Source of the DNA: Deltaproteobacteria bacterium
GTDB lineage: Bacteria; Desulfobacterota; Desulfarculia; Adiutricales; Adiutricaceae
Direction of reading: 5' to 3'
Length of the DNA: 34,846 nt
Assembly (NCBI GenBank): GCA_031265205.1
Contig: JAISCZ010000162.1
Location: 1 to 34,846 of the forward strand
The stretch's first letter is position 1. Every line of letters begins with the position of its first letter. Below, in pieces: positions 26,633 through 34,846 of the stretch. Under the pieces are notes generated by a model, which was not told where the DNA came from, made no database searches, and saw only the letters and a program-made list of their open reading frames with translations. A program made the translations under genes and the position numbers.

Positions 26633-28390
26633 TCAAGAAAAATCTTTAGGCTCTCCAACTAGCGCCAGGCACTGGCCGCGATAAGAGACTCCAATTCCTA
26701 TTTTTACTAATTTTTTCGCCTTTTTTTCAAAGGGCGCCCAATATTTTTTATCCCTGATGGCGATTAACGCGTTATTGGCTAATTTCCGCAAAAGCAAGTT
26801 ATCAGCTGGAATACGCTCACTCTTTTCCTCAACTGCTTCTTTGGCGTTAGTTGAAGTGTCAGCGCGGATATCGCCAATTTTACCGACATTATATTTAAGC
26901 TCAATTACAGCGTACAAAGAGTTAGGAAAAACAACTATTAAATCAGGAGTTCCTATAGATTCAGGAATCTCCGGTAAAATCAAGCGTTTAATTTGATTGC
27001 AATATCCATATAATATTTTAAAGTAACAAGATTCATTATCGACATGATGTATCGCTGGAAGTCCAGAAAAAAGAGAATTAAAAATACGCGTAAGCTCAAG
27101 TTCGTCCATATCATTTATAGCTTTTTGAAAATTATCATCTTGTTGTTGTTTATCAAATTTTAAAAGCTCAAATAATCTATCTGAAAATAAATCGAAATTA
27201 ACGGATTTAATTTCCCAATTTGGAATTTTTAACAAATAATTAGGTTCTGTAGTATCAGAGGTTAAACGCGTATCAACTGTCAAATACCCAGTTTGAAAAA
27301 GCGTCGGAATTGGCTTTAGAGTTCCCACTTCAGCGACGCCAAGCTCAGTTATTGTGCTTTTATCTAACTCTTCCCTAATTAAATTAAAAGGATCCTTATT
27401 CATAAGATCCATAAGTACGCTAAGAAATGACTTTGATGGATATGTGTTAACCCAATATCTTGAAAAGATATAATTATCAAACAAATTTAAAATTGAATGC
27501 GGGTTCAATACCCTTGTTTTCCCATCCCAACTATAACCATCGTACCATCTTAAGATCTGCTTACGCAGAAAATCTAAATCAGCCGTATCTCGAAGATCCC
27601 CACTCTTTTTCATCTTTTTCAGGGCTACTTTCATATGTTTTTTAAAACACGAATCTAATTCCCTGTAGGTAAAACCGCAAATACCGGCATATTCTGACTT
27701 AAAAGTAAGATCTACCAAATGATTGAGACCCGACGACAGCCCCATGAGCGCGTAACGAGTTACTCCAGTTACAAAAACAAAACGTAAATATTTATCCGTA
27801 TTCTTAAAACCAGAGTAAAAATCCTTTAGAGTATCGCGATTGTTCATGGCGATATCAATGTTGCTAATATTGTCGCTAACCGCGGCGTCATATTCGTCTA
27901 CAAGAACAACCACCTCTTTTTCATATTTTTCACTCATCCTCTGAATAATAGTGGATAAATCAGCTCCAGGAAGCGTAATTTTAAGGCCTAATCCCTCGCT
28001 ACGATTAATTACCTCCAATTTCTTTAGAATCGACTCGCGAAAACCATCAACGGTTGAAGTGTCCCCAGACATATCCAATCTTATGATGGGATAAGTTTGA
28101 TTAAAATCAAAAAGAGTCTTTTTGCCTTTAGCGTTTAACTCTTTAATTTTCTTTTCTAACCACAAACCTGAGAAAAGCCCAGTTTCCGGACCTTCAGATT
28201 CCAGAGGCGAGCTAAAAAGAGCTTCAAAGGTGCTTAAAAGAAGAGTTTTACCAAATCTTCTGGGTCTAGAAAGGAAATAAGCCCCTTGCGTTCTAGCCAG
28301 GTCATAGATAAATTTTGTTTTATCGGCGTACACATAATTTCCTTCAATGAGCTTCTGGAAAGTCTGAGCGCCTACAAGTAAGTCTTTCAT
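26633..28390 (-). CDS. AAA-ATPase-like protein with PD-(D/E)XK nuclease domain (PF09820 + PF08011 type)
   Basis: 585 residues. The N-terminal ATPase has the family's arginine-rich Walker A, FLSRPRRFGKTLLLS (42-49), Walker B VVLVDEYDAAV (161-171) and sensor-like FVFVTGVTRYAL (204-215). The middle carries RWYDGYSWDG and LFQTGYLTVD, both hallmarks of this family. The C-terminal nuclease fold shows GTPDLIVVFPNSLYAVIELKY, with Asp483 and Glu497-x-Lys499 as the PD-ExK core, so it appears intact. Start YADKT... is preceded by MKDLLVGAQTFQKLIEGN as in relatives. TATAAT at 28427-28422 is a likely -10. Such genes are multi-copy in gut Bacteroidota, Treponema and some other symbionts; their function is unknown (DNA-targeting selfish or defence roles have been suggested). 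AT-rich coding agrees with acquisition. Confidence 0.88.
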   Translation of the reverse strand: MKDLLVGAQTFQKLIEGNYVYADKTKFIYDLARTQGAYFLSRPRRFGKTLLLSTFEALFSSPLESEGPETGLFSGLWLEKKIKELNAKGKKTLFDFNQTYPIIRLDMSGDTSTVDGFRESILKKLEVINRSEGLGLKITLPGADLSTIIQRMSEKYEKEVVVLVDEYDAAVSDNISNIDIAMNNRDTLKDFYSGFKNTDKYLRFVFVTGVTRYALMGLSSGLNHLVDLTFKSEYAGICGFTYRELDSCFKKHMKVALKKMKKSGDLRDTADLDFLRKQILRWYDGYSWDGKTRVLNPHSILNLFDNYIFSRYWVNTYPSKSFLSVLMDLMNKDPFNLIREELDKSTITELGVAEVGTLKPIPTLFQTGYLTVDTRLTSDTTEPNYLLKIPNWEIKSVNFDLFSDRLFELLKFDKQQQDDNFQKAINDMDELELTRIFNSLFSGLPAIHHVDNESCYFKILYGYCNQIKRLILPEIPESIGTPDLIVVFPNSLYAVIELKYNVGKIGDIRADTSTNAKEAVEEKSERIPADNLLLRKLANNALIAIRDKKYWAPFEKKAKKLVKIGIGVSYRGQCLALVGEPKDFS

Positions 28391-29132
28391 CGCGCCTATT
28401 TTCTCGCCTCTATTATCAAAAATTATAGAACACTCGCTTGGATTTCATATTATAACTTTCTCTTTATTTACTCAATATTAAGGAGAATGAAAACAAAGCG
28501 CGCAATCAACTTCACACTTTTCAAAGACATATAGACTACTTTAGTTAAACAGAGTTTTTAGGAGAAATCGTTCAGTTTTTTGACTGGAAATTTACAAACG
28601 CCCCAACAAGTTATCGAAGTGGTAAAAATTCCGGCAAGAGCAAGGGGCGCCTCTAAATGAGATGGACTATTCGTTCCGTTTCGGCGAATAAAAATGATCC
28701 TCTTAACTTCTTGTGATTATATCTTAATTTTATTTCTTTTTTGAGCTTTAAACAACTCCTTACTAATTTATTTGATTATAATATTATATTTTATACACAT
28801 TAGTGCTATTTTTAACTTTTTTCATTTATACGAGGCGAGATAGCCCTACGCGCGCTCTCCCTTTCGGTTTTCGGAATGACGACGCGAGGTATTCTATGAG
28901 CCTGAACCCAACCTTATCCACGCGGCGAGAGTTCACCCTGGTGACGGCGGCGTGGAGGCTTTCTTGGAGTTTTGAGCTAGCGCGCGACGCTATGGAGACT
29001 GGACTACGACACCTAGCGCGCGGATACAGAGGGGAAAGCGCTTCCCTTCGCCGCCCACTCAAGCCCCCTGAAGTTGGCCGGCCCTCTCTAGACGCCTGGA
29101 AAAACCGCTTCATTTCGCCTTTCCGGGGATCG

Positions 29133-29519
29133 CCCGTGAACGGATACAAGGTATTTATAAGGTAATAAGAGATAAAAGCAAGATATAGCCCTTATTTCAT
29201 TATTTTAGTATTATTACTCCCTTATTCGCCTTTTTTATAGTCTCAGGGCCTGAATCCAGGCCTTTAATATGTTGGCGTTTGGCTTGGATAGCTATCCCGT
29301 GAACGGATACCGCGCTAGAGTCAATATTTTTCGATAATTATAGGAAATTTATCTACTTTCTCCGCCTCTTGTCTACAAGAGGGCTGAAATTACCTTCACC
29401 AACCCCAACCAGCCCCAGCCAGTCCATCAGCCCTCGTCCACCCCCTAGATGAACGGATACAAAATGATCACGACAGCCTGAGCGAAGGCTGGACTGATAC
29501 CCAGCCCGTGAACGGATTC
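29133..29519 (+). repeat. four dispersed copies of CCCGTGAACGGATAC
   Basis: Exact at 29133-29147 and 29296-29310. A variant (AGATGAACGGATAC) lies at 29447-29460 and another (CCCGTGAACGGATTC) at 29505-29519. All are on the same strand, spaced about 163, 150 and 59 bp. No dyad symmetry is evident, so they are iteron- or recombination-site-like rather than operators. Confidence 0.75.
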
Positions 29520-29580
29520 TATTGACGGACCATACGCGAACGCCGATTCTTATCACGCGACGTAAAGTGGAAAGGTTGAT

Positions 29581-29609
29581 TTGCCAAGCGGGGAGACTTG
29601 ATTTATAAG
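29581..29609 (+). promoter_or_regulatory. promoter of the UPF0175/DUF3368 pair
   Basis: TTGCCA (29581-29586), a 17-bp spacer, TATAAG (29604-29609). Each hexamer is one base from consensus. Confidence 0.6.
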
Positions 29610-29652
29610 GACAACGCTCCTAAACTCTTAATTATCATGAAGGGGGCGCGCA

Positions 29653-29922
29653 ATGCAAGATCCCAATAAACACATAACCATTCCATATAGCGACGACATT
29701 CTGGCCAGCGCCGGTCTGTCGGTCTCCGAACTGGCCTCGATAGCCCGCCTGGCCGTAGCCGCCAAGTTGTTCGCCGAGGGCCGCCTTAGCCTGGGCCAGG
29801 CCGCCAAGCTTCGTGGCGTGGGCAAAGTCGAGTTCATGGAACAACTCAGCCGGGAAGGCTATTCCGTCGTCAACCTCCGAGTTGACGACGCCGAGGACGA
29901 ATTACGCTTCGCCCATGACTGA
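29653..29922 (+). CDS. UPF0175-family antitoxin
   Basis: 89 residues, typical of UPF0175 (PF03683), the DNA-binding antitoxin partner of DUF3368 PIN-like toxins. It reads ITIPYSDDILASAGLSVSEL, then ARLAVAAKLFAEGRLSLGQA with AKLRGVGKVEFMEQLSREGY. The second stretch is the helix-turn-helix-like core of the family (KLFE.GRLSLGKAAELAGMSKAEFM). It ends in an acidic tail. AAGGGGG stands six bases before the ATG. Its stop overlaps the toxin start by eight bases (ATG at 29915), the usual operon arrangement. It likely represses its own promoter, which lies 45 bases upstream. Base composition (about 55 percent GC) differs from both the island and the GC-rich backbone, suggesting an independent arrival. 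Confidence 0.9.
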   Translation: MQDPNKHITIPYSDDILASAGLSVSELASIARLAVAAKLFAEGRLSLGQAAKLRGVGKVEFMEQLSREGYSVVNLRVDDAEDELRFAHD

Positions 29923-30394
29923 CAACCGCATTGTCATTGATACCGGGCCGCTAATTTTGCTGGCCAAGGTCGAAGCCTAGCAAATCGCGAGCCAGCTTCC
30001 CTACCAGTTCATCGCCCCGCAAAATGTGATGGATGAGTTGGTCGCCGGTTTGACTTTGGGCTATCAGGCTGTTGACGCGCCCTGGCTGCAAGTGGGCGAT
30101 CTAAAATTACCTGTCCCGGCCATTATACGGGCCACTCTGGATGATGGCGAAGCGGCGGTCATTCAACTGGCTTTGGAACGGAACATTAGCGAGGTTTGCC
30201 TCGATGACCTGCGGGGTCGCCGACTCGCCAAAGCAGTCGGGCTTTCAGTGGTCGGCGTTCTGGGCCTTTTGGGCAAAGCCAAGACATTAGGGCTGATTCC
30301 TGCCTTGCGGCCCTACGCCGACAAGTTACTGGCGGTAGGCGCCCACTATTCCCCTGAACTGGTCAACCACGTGATTGCCGGGGTCGATGGTTGA
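29915..30394 (+). pseudogene. DUF3368 PIN-like toxin interrupted by an in-frame amber codon
   Basis: In one continuous frame from 29915: MTDNRIVIDTGPLILLAKVE then Ala, a TAG at 29978-29980 (codon 22), then QIASQLPYQFIAPQNVMDEL to a normal TGA at 30392-30394. The family's acidic residues are all present: Asp in VIDTGPLI, Glu in VMDELVAG, Asp/Glu in DDGEAAVIQLAL and the Asp pair in VCLDDLRGRRLAKAVG. It closes with GLLGKAKTLGLIPALRPYAD, also typical. Thus a single base (for example TGG or CAG to TAG) separates it from a full 159-residue toxin. Other genes here end in TAG, so TAG is a stop in this genome. A downstream GTG/ATG (30026-30032) could yield only a truncated protein without the first Asp. 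Confidence 0.8.
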
Positions 30395-30426
30395 GCCAGC
30401 GTCACGGACGCGGCCCACGGCTTCGC

Positions 30427-31369
30427 GGATTTTGACGGCCTCCACGTTGACCGAGCGCTTGATGAGGCGAAGCGCCTCCAAGGGATCCGTGGCGATTGGA
30501 AGCTCTTCCGGGGATCCGGCGAGAACGAAAGGCAGGGCCTGGGAACAGAGACGCTTCAAGGCGTAAACCTTTGAATCCGAGGTGGCGCTAAACCGAAAGA
30601 CATAGCTTTCCCGCTCGCAAACTAAGAGAGTCGCGCCCCGTTTAACCCTCTTTAAAAGCCCCAGCGCGCGGTTGGCCCGCGCGGTGTCCCGAGGAGAGAT
30701 AGCCGTTCTCCGCCAGGAGAGCTTCGGTCGCAGGACACGTCTCTGGAAATTGGCGCTCAGAGTTACCGGGCGACCACTCCAGCGCCGTTCGGCGCTACTA
30801 TTTGATGAATCCGCATGTGCGCTGGCCATGCTCGGAAACGGAACGCGGCGATGAGACCGCTCCACCAAGGGACTACCGGCCATTTACCTGACTATTTTAT
30901 ATTAATCGTGGGCGCGGGGAAACGCGCGAGGAATTAGTGATGGCGGGAGAAGTGATAGCGGTATATGTCAGTGTTCGCTGAAAATTTCGGTCTTACGGAA
31001 GCATGTGGACCACCACATGCAGTGCCGATCGGAAGAAAGAAGACCTTTCCTCTTCCCCTTGGGGCACGCCTTGAGCGCTTCTTTAGCCCCGTAGAGGCGC
31101 CTTAAGACGTTTTCGAGGCTATGGCTATAGTCGGCGACGCTCCGCCGGCGGTCCATATTTTTCAAATAACTCTCGGGCTCGTGTTTCGCCCTCTTTTTTC
31201 CAGCTCGGCGGTCTCGGCGCTCCTTAAAGCGTGGGGTAACTTCTCTGGAAAATGGCGGCGGCGGCGTTCCGGATAAATTTCTCACGCTCCTCGCGTCCCA
31301 CGCGGCGGGAAAAATTATTGAGCCGCGATAGAGCGTAACCGCCTGGTCCCCAGACGCCGCAAGCGTCAA
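30427..31369 (-). pseudogene. decayed third copy of the MobV-relaxase paralogue
   Basis: Two broken pieces match the gene at 21438-23189 in both protein and DNA. Piece 1 (about 30440-30740) encodes ARANRALGLLKRVKRGATLL and SQALPFVLAGSPEELPIATD, against ARANRALGLLRSDKRGAALL and PQALPFVLEGSADELLIAVN. Piece 2 (about 31010-31330) encodes ESYLKNMDRRRSVADYSHSL and ENVLRRLYGAKEALKACPKG, against ESYLKNLGQRRRAAD and ENVLRWLHGARESLQDRPQG. The order and strand are those of the intact gene, but the segment between is shortened and scrambled, frames differ, and the N-terminal relaxase-like half is missing. It is clearly inactive. It sits in the same orientation as the intact copy, 9 kb away, so the two could recombine and delete the island. 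Confidence 0.8.
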
Positions 31370-31413
31370 AAAGCGCGCTAGCTCACAAGCGCGAAAATAT
31401 TCTCGTCATCGCT

Positions 31414-33120
31414 TTAAATTTCTTTGACCGAGTACGCGTTAATATTTTCATCCCACTCCAATTTCCAATTACGCGCTTCTTGGAAATCGATAAGTATTTC
31501 AGAGCGACCGCCAAAAATCAAAGCCGTTTTGTAGATTCTATTGCCGCCTCCCTGAAAACAGAAGTAATATCTCTTTCGTTCGATTTGCTCAAAAGCTTTG
31601 TCTCGCGCGGCTTCCATAAATTCCTGTTTTTTGGATTCGTAGCTACTGTCTTCAGTGGGCGGTAAAGGAACATATTTAATTTCAATAACAAAATCATCGC
31701 CATAACGCGATCTAAAATGTAAGTCCATTACTCCCCCCTCAACTTCTTTTTGGAGTTCGTAAAGTTGACCGGAAAACGCTATAGCCAAAGTTAACATCAT
31801 AGAATAGAAACTTTCATTATATGTAAAAACGCGGTGTGACAAATTACTGATAAAGCTTTCGAAAGCGAGCTGAAACCCAGTTGAGTCCCTATTGATCAAC
31901 GTTTCTAGTATGGCCTTTCCCTGTGTCACTAAAAGTAAAGGTTTCTTAATTGGATTTTTGAGAGACAAAGATAATTGGGCTATAGAAGCTTTAACCTCTA
32001 AGTTAGGAAAATTAAGGAAATAACTTTCGCCATCGCTAGTGGACTCGATCCGATCGACCGTAAGATATCCAGTCTGAAATAGCAAGGCTTTAAGGTTTAA
32101 TTTATCGCCAATATCTATGACGTTCATGCTTTCAGTGAAAAAATTATTGTTAAACATATCGGCAATTGTTATTTTGCCTTTCTTAATCATATTCTCGAGA
32201 AAACCAGGGTGACCGGTATCAAGCCAGAAGTTACCAAATTTTTTTTTGCGAAAAAATGTTAATACCGCCCAGGGGTTTAGTACGGAGCTTTCGCCGTCCC
32301 AAGAGTAGCCATCGTACCACCCCATAATTCGACTTTTTAAATCGGCGATGGTTTTGATATTTTCAAATCCTTTTTTGGACATAAATTCTTTTAAAATTGT
32401 TTCCATATGCTCTTTAAATAAATGGTCAAATTCTTCAATAGTAAATCCTAAAATATTAGCGAATTTTTTTTCGAGCGTAATATCCGTCAGGTTGTTGACG
32501 CCAGAAAATAGAGAAGTTTTGGCGAATTTGCTCACGCCAGTGATGAAGACAAAACCGCGCTCATCCTCACAGTCTTTAAGCGCGCCATAGAAGTCTCTGA
32601 GTTCCCCGCGAGTAGCTTCGGCGAGTTTCTTTTTTTCGATATTTTTAAGGATTGGAGCGTCATACTCGTCTATGAGAATAACCACTCGTTTGTCATATTT
32701 AACATTTAATTCCTGAATGAGAGCCAGAAAACGATCCGATGGCGCGCCCGCTTCGAGTTCTATTTTTTCTTTTTTAGCGATTAAATTCAGCCTAAAATTA
32801 AGGCTATCCACTAATATTTCCGGACTTTGGCATTTAACCGAGGATAAACTCAAATGAATAACCGGACTGGGCTCCCAGTCATAATCTGTCCGCTCGTAAA
32901 TCCAAAGCCCCTGAAATAACTCTTTCCGACCTTCGAAGATCGCCTTTAAAACGCTTACTAAAAGAGTTTTACCGAAACGGCGCGGTCTAGAAAGGAAAAA
33001 AGGAGTTTCATCCGTAATTAGTTCATATATAAGGCGTGTCTTATCGGCGAAAATTCTATTTTGTTCGCGAATTTTCGCGAAATTTGCGTGTCCCAGAGAG
33101 AGTTTTTGTGGGGCGTCCAT
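31414..33120 (-). CDS. AAA-ATPase-like protein with PD-(D/E)XK nuclease domain, second copy
   Basis: 568 residues from the ATG at 33120; GAGG nine bases upstream and alignment with relatives favour it over an ATG 45 bases earlier. Walker A is FFLSRPRRFGKTLLVS (residues 41-56), Walker B VVILIDEYDAPIL (146-158) and the sensor-like FVFITGVSKFAKT (190-202). Family hallmarks GWYDGYSWDG and LFQTGYLTVD recur. The nuclease core appears as GGVMDLHFRSRYGDDFVIEI, with Asp466 and Glu480-x-Lys482. Architecture equals that of the gene at 26633-28390, yet the two differ throughout (roughly one third identical by eye), so they are not a recent duplication. A perfect TATAAT at 33214-33209 gives an approximately 80-nt leader. 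Role unknown, as for the first copy. AT-rich coding. Confidence 0.88.
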   Translation of the reverse strand: MDAPQKLSLGHANFAKIREQNRIFADKTRLIYELITDETPFFLSRPRRFGKTLLVSVLKAIFEGRKELFQGLWIYERTDYDWEPSPVIHLSLSSVKCQSPEILVDSLNFRLNLIAKKEKIELEAGAPSDRFLALIQELNVKYDKRVVILIDEYDAPILKNIEKKKLAEATRGELRDFYGALKDCEDERGFVFITGVSKFAKTSLFSGVNNLTDITLEKKFANILGFTIEEFDHLFKEHMETILKEFMSKKGFENIKTIADLKSRIMGWYDGYSWDGESSVLNPWAVLTFFRKKKFGNFWLDTGHPGFLENMIKKGKITIADMFNNNFFTESMNVIDIGDKLNLKALLFQTGYLTVDRIESTSDGESYFLNFPNLEVKASIAQLSLSLKNPIKKPLLLVTQGKAILETLINRDSTGFQLAFESFISNLSHRVFTYNESFYSMMLTLAIAFSGQLYELQKEVEGGVMDLHFRSRYGDDFVIEIKYVPLPPTEDSSYESKKQEFMEAARDKAFEQIERKRYYFCFQGGGNRIYKTALIFGGRSEILIDFQEARNWKLEWDENINAYSVKEI

Positions 33121-34522
33121 GAAAATAGCCTCGCTTGAGATAGGGGCCTGAGAAAAGCGCGTCAAAGCGCGAAATAGCGTTAAAAAAACGAATGTAACGC
33201 TAAAAGTAATTATACGTCAAATCAAGACGGAATTGAAAATATATCCGCTAAACGTTACGAAAAACATGAGGATAGCGGTCGTTTAAAGCTTGCGCGCGCA
33301 AGTTAAAATAGTAGTTATAAAACCGTAGTCACGCTTATAATGGTCCGTAAAAGCAAGACGCGACTTGGCGAGGGAACGCCGTGACCGCGCTTTGGTCAAG
33401 AGCCTAAATTTTTTGAGGAACTCTGGCGGCGCTATAGCGCTTTTTCTCCGTTCGGAGCGAATGTCCTATTGAAACGACGGCGGCGCGCGAATCGTCGCCT
33501 GACGCGAGAAACGCCTCCACGCGCGGAAGAGGGCGCGCCTCATCGCTTTCCGGACATCCGCCGTAAATGTCGAGCCCCCGCGAGATGTCGGAAGGGGTTG
33601 AGCGCGTTCCCGCGCCCGCGATCCGGGCGCGGCGCCCTCGCGAGGAGGATTTCGCGGTTAAGCCCTTTCTTTAAAGAGAGCGCGTTCCCCCAAGCTAAAG
33701 ACGTCGCGGGCGCGGTGAGCGCGACAACCCGCGGTGAGCGTGACAATCTTCAGAAGAGAGGGCCATTTAACGCTCTCATGACCCGCGGCGACTCAGACAG
33801 GCTAGCTGGTTTCATATGGCGAAGGTTAGTAGGCGCGCGAGAGCCCGCCCCGCCTTGATAAGCGCCTCTTAGGAGCGGCGCGGCGCGGAGAATTAGGCGC
33901 GATCTAACTTTTTTTCTCCATTAAACGAGGGTCGAAAAACTTCTGAGAGCTTCTCATGAGGCGCGCCCGTGGAGTTAGCCACGGGAAAACTCTTGGGCTT
34001 GAGTCTCTACCTTATGTCCCGGCTCCGCCTGTTCCGGGTATGTTGACGTTTCTCTCGCGCCTACGAGAGGCGCGCTGGAGGGACTTAGGGGCAAGGGTCG
34101 GGTTGAGAGCGCTTTTCCGGCGCTTAAAGCGGTTTGGCTGTGGCGGAGGATAAATCGCCCGAAAAGGACGGCCCCGAAGCGTGGCGAGGCCCATTAAGCC
34201 CCAAAGGGAAGCGCGGCGCTTGGGAGCCGGTGGCGCGTGGCTCCGCTTTCGCTCTGTCTAAACAACGAGAAGGCGCCTTGTGTCGCCGGAATTTGAAGGC
34301 CATGAAAACGTTCAGTCCGGGAGCCCAGTTTAAGAAGCCTGGGACAGATCCGCCGTAGCCGTTGGGCAGGGCCAAAGACTCCGCGCTAAAAAGAAAAGCG
34401 AGGGGACTTTCTGCGCGAAATTAACTCTCTCGGGCGTGGCGAGGCGGGTCGACTCGCGACGATTCTTCCAGAGCCCTCGCTTGGAAGCGAATGGACCAAC
34501 TCGCCGGGCTCTCTTGGCTCTC
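33121..34522. other. 1.4-kb spacer, right edge of the island
   Basis: AT-rich to about 33350 (promoter of the AAA gene, TATAAT at 33209-33214 on the minus strand), then a return to GC-rich backbone DNA. A short direct repeat, GCGGTGAGCGCGACAA / GCGGTGAGCGTGACAA, lies at about 33713-33746. ORFs of 60-130 codons lack domains, frame bias and ribosome binding sites, so none is called. Confidence 0.55.
33209..33214 (-). promoter_or_regulatory. -10 box of the second AAA/PD-(D/E)XK gene
   Basis: Perfect TATAAT on the minus strand in AT-rich DNA, about 90 bases before the ATG. There is no clear -35. Confidence 0.45.
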
Positions 34523-34846
34523 TTAAGGAGCTTTTTCCGACGCGCGATTCTTTTCCGCCGGCGCTATCAAAGCCCGGCGGCTATTTTTCCAAAGATCCCG
34601 GCTCTCGCGGGGCGATCTAAAAAACTCTAGAATCCTGGGCCAATCCGCCCGCATGGCCTTGGCGGCTTCGGCCCGGTGGCTCACCCTGTTTTTAGCCGCG
34701 TCGTCCATCTCCCCAAAGGTGAGCTTAAAGGGGGGATAATAAAAAATGGGGTCATAGCCGAAGCCATTGTGACCCTGGGCTTGGTCGTGGATTAAGCCTT
34801 TGACGACCCCTTGCCAGGAGAGGGCCTCCAGCCGGTGGGGCATGGC
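34523..34846 (-). CDS. rdgB: RdgB/HAM1-type XTP/dITP diphosphatase, C-terminal part (5' end off window)
   Basis: The frame is open through the right edge; about 107 codons are visible of a usual 195-205. The enzyme hydrolyses non-canonical purine triphosphates (XTP, dITP) to keep them out of DNA. The diagnostic C-terminal block is clear: GVVKGLIHDQAQGHNGFGYD, then PIFYYPPFKLTFGEMDDAAK with KNRVSHRAEAAKAM (family GFGYDPIF, T.AEM....KN..SHR). The residue before EM is Gly where most have Ala. The tail after residue 75 is Arg/Lys-rich and longer than usual. The Met near 34843 is internal, not the start. It returns to GC-rich backbone codon use. The assignment is secure; intactness of the missing half cannot be judged. 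Confidence 0.85.
   Translation of the reverse strand, partial: AMPHRLEALSWQGVVKGLIHDQAQGHNGFGYDPIFYYPPFKLTFGEMDDAAKNRVSHRAEAAKAMRADWPRILEFFRSPRESRDLWKNSRRALIAPAEKNRASEKAP

Larger units (their letters stand above)
28391..29652. other. 1.26-kb spacer with dispersed repeats
   Basis: The left half is AT-rich with the AAA gene promoter. The right half carries four copies of a 15-bp repeat (29133-29519) and the promoter of the toxin-antitoxin pair. A GC-richer block (28830-29130) is open in both strands but matches nothing I know, so no gene is called. Confidence 0.55.

Noticed and set aside
28803..29165. 120-codon plus ORF and 107-codon minus ORF
   Set aside because: No domain, no ribosome binding site, both strands open in a GC-richer patch, and one repeat copy lies inside it.
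29978..29980. TAG read as pyrrolysine or another amino acid in the DUF3368 gene
   Set aside because: Several neighbouring genes (membrane fusion protein, NEW3 protein, gpmI, Panacea) end in TAG, and there is no recoding element; a nonsense mutation is simpler.
33469..33858. 129-codon plus ORF near the right edge
   Set aside because: Arg-rich, no recognisable motif, overlapped by opposing ORFs; looks like a spacer artefact.

Overview
The window comes from a diderm (Gram-negative-type) bacterium. It carries a tripartite RND efflux operon, a BepA-like periplasmic M48 protease and a groES-groEL operon. Most of it is very GC-rich, with GC-loaded codons and long GC-rich spacers full of inverted and tandem repeats. 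Only about 65 percent of the window looks coding, and decayed genes are frequent, as expected of a genome losing genes. I cannot place the species from sequence alone; a deltaproteobacterial or gut-symbiont lineage is a guess based on the two AAA/PD-(D/E)XK genes.

Layout. 1-3912 (minus): HlyD-type membrane fusion protein followed by an RND pump that runs off the left edge. 3913-5481: repeat-rich spacer with a candidate small RNA. 5482-10069 (plus): membrane-anchored NEW3-domain protein, Sel1-repeat protein, M48 metalloprotease with TPRs. 10327-11100: decayed IS110 transposase. 11311-11829 (minus): stand-alone Mrr-type N-terminal domain. 12525-14677 (minus): groES-groEL, with a consensus-like promoter, a degenerate CIRCE-like operator and strong terminators. 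15912-16787 (minus): SAM methyltransferase. 17662-19233 (plus): cofactor-independent phosphoglycerate mutase behind an extended -10 promoter.

From about 19.4 kb the content becomes accessory. 19455-23189 (minus) holds two tandem paralogous MobV-relaxase-like proteins with primase/Toprim-like tails. One keeps the catalytic HUH residues and the other has lost them. A decayed third copy lies at 30.4-31.3 kb. Between and beyond these is an AT-rich island (about 24.0-33.3 kb). It carries an unknown protein, a Panacea-domain (PanA) gene split by a -1 frameshift on a dnaX-type slippery run and followed by a 71-residue putative partner, a methyltransferase 5' fragment, two AAA/PD-(D/E)XK genes, and a UPF0175/DUF3368 toxin-antitoxin pair whose toxin has an amber stop. 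A dispersed 15-bp repeat also occurs there. The window closes with a partial RdgB/HAM1 gene on the housekeeping backbone.

Reading: a conserved chromosomal backbone interrupted by a mobilisation-gene island that has accumulated toxin-antitoxin and selfish-type genes and is partly eroded. The most interesting elements are the active/inactive relaxase pair and the Panacea operon with its possible recoding site.
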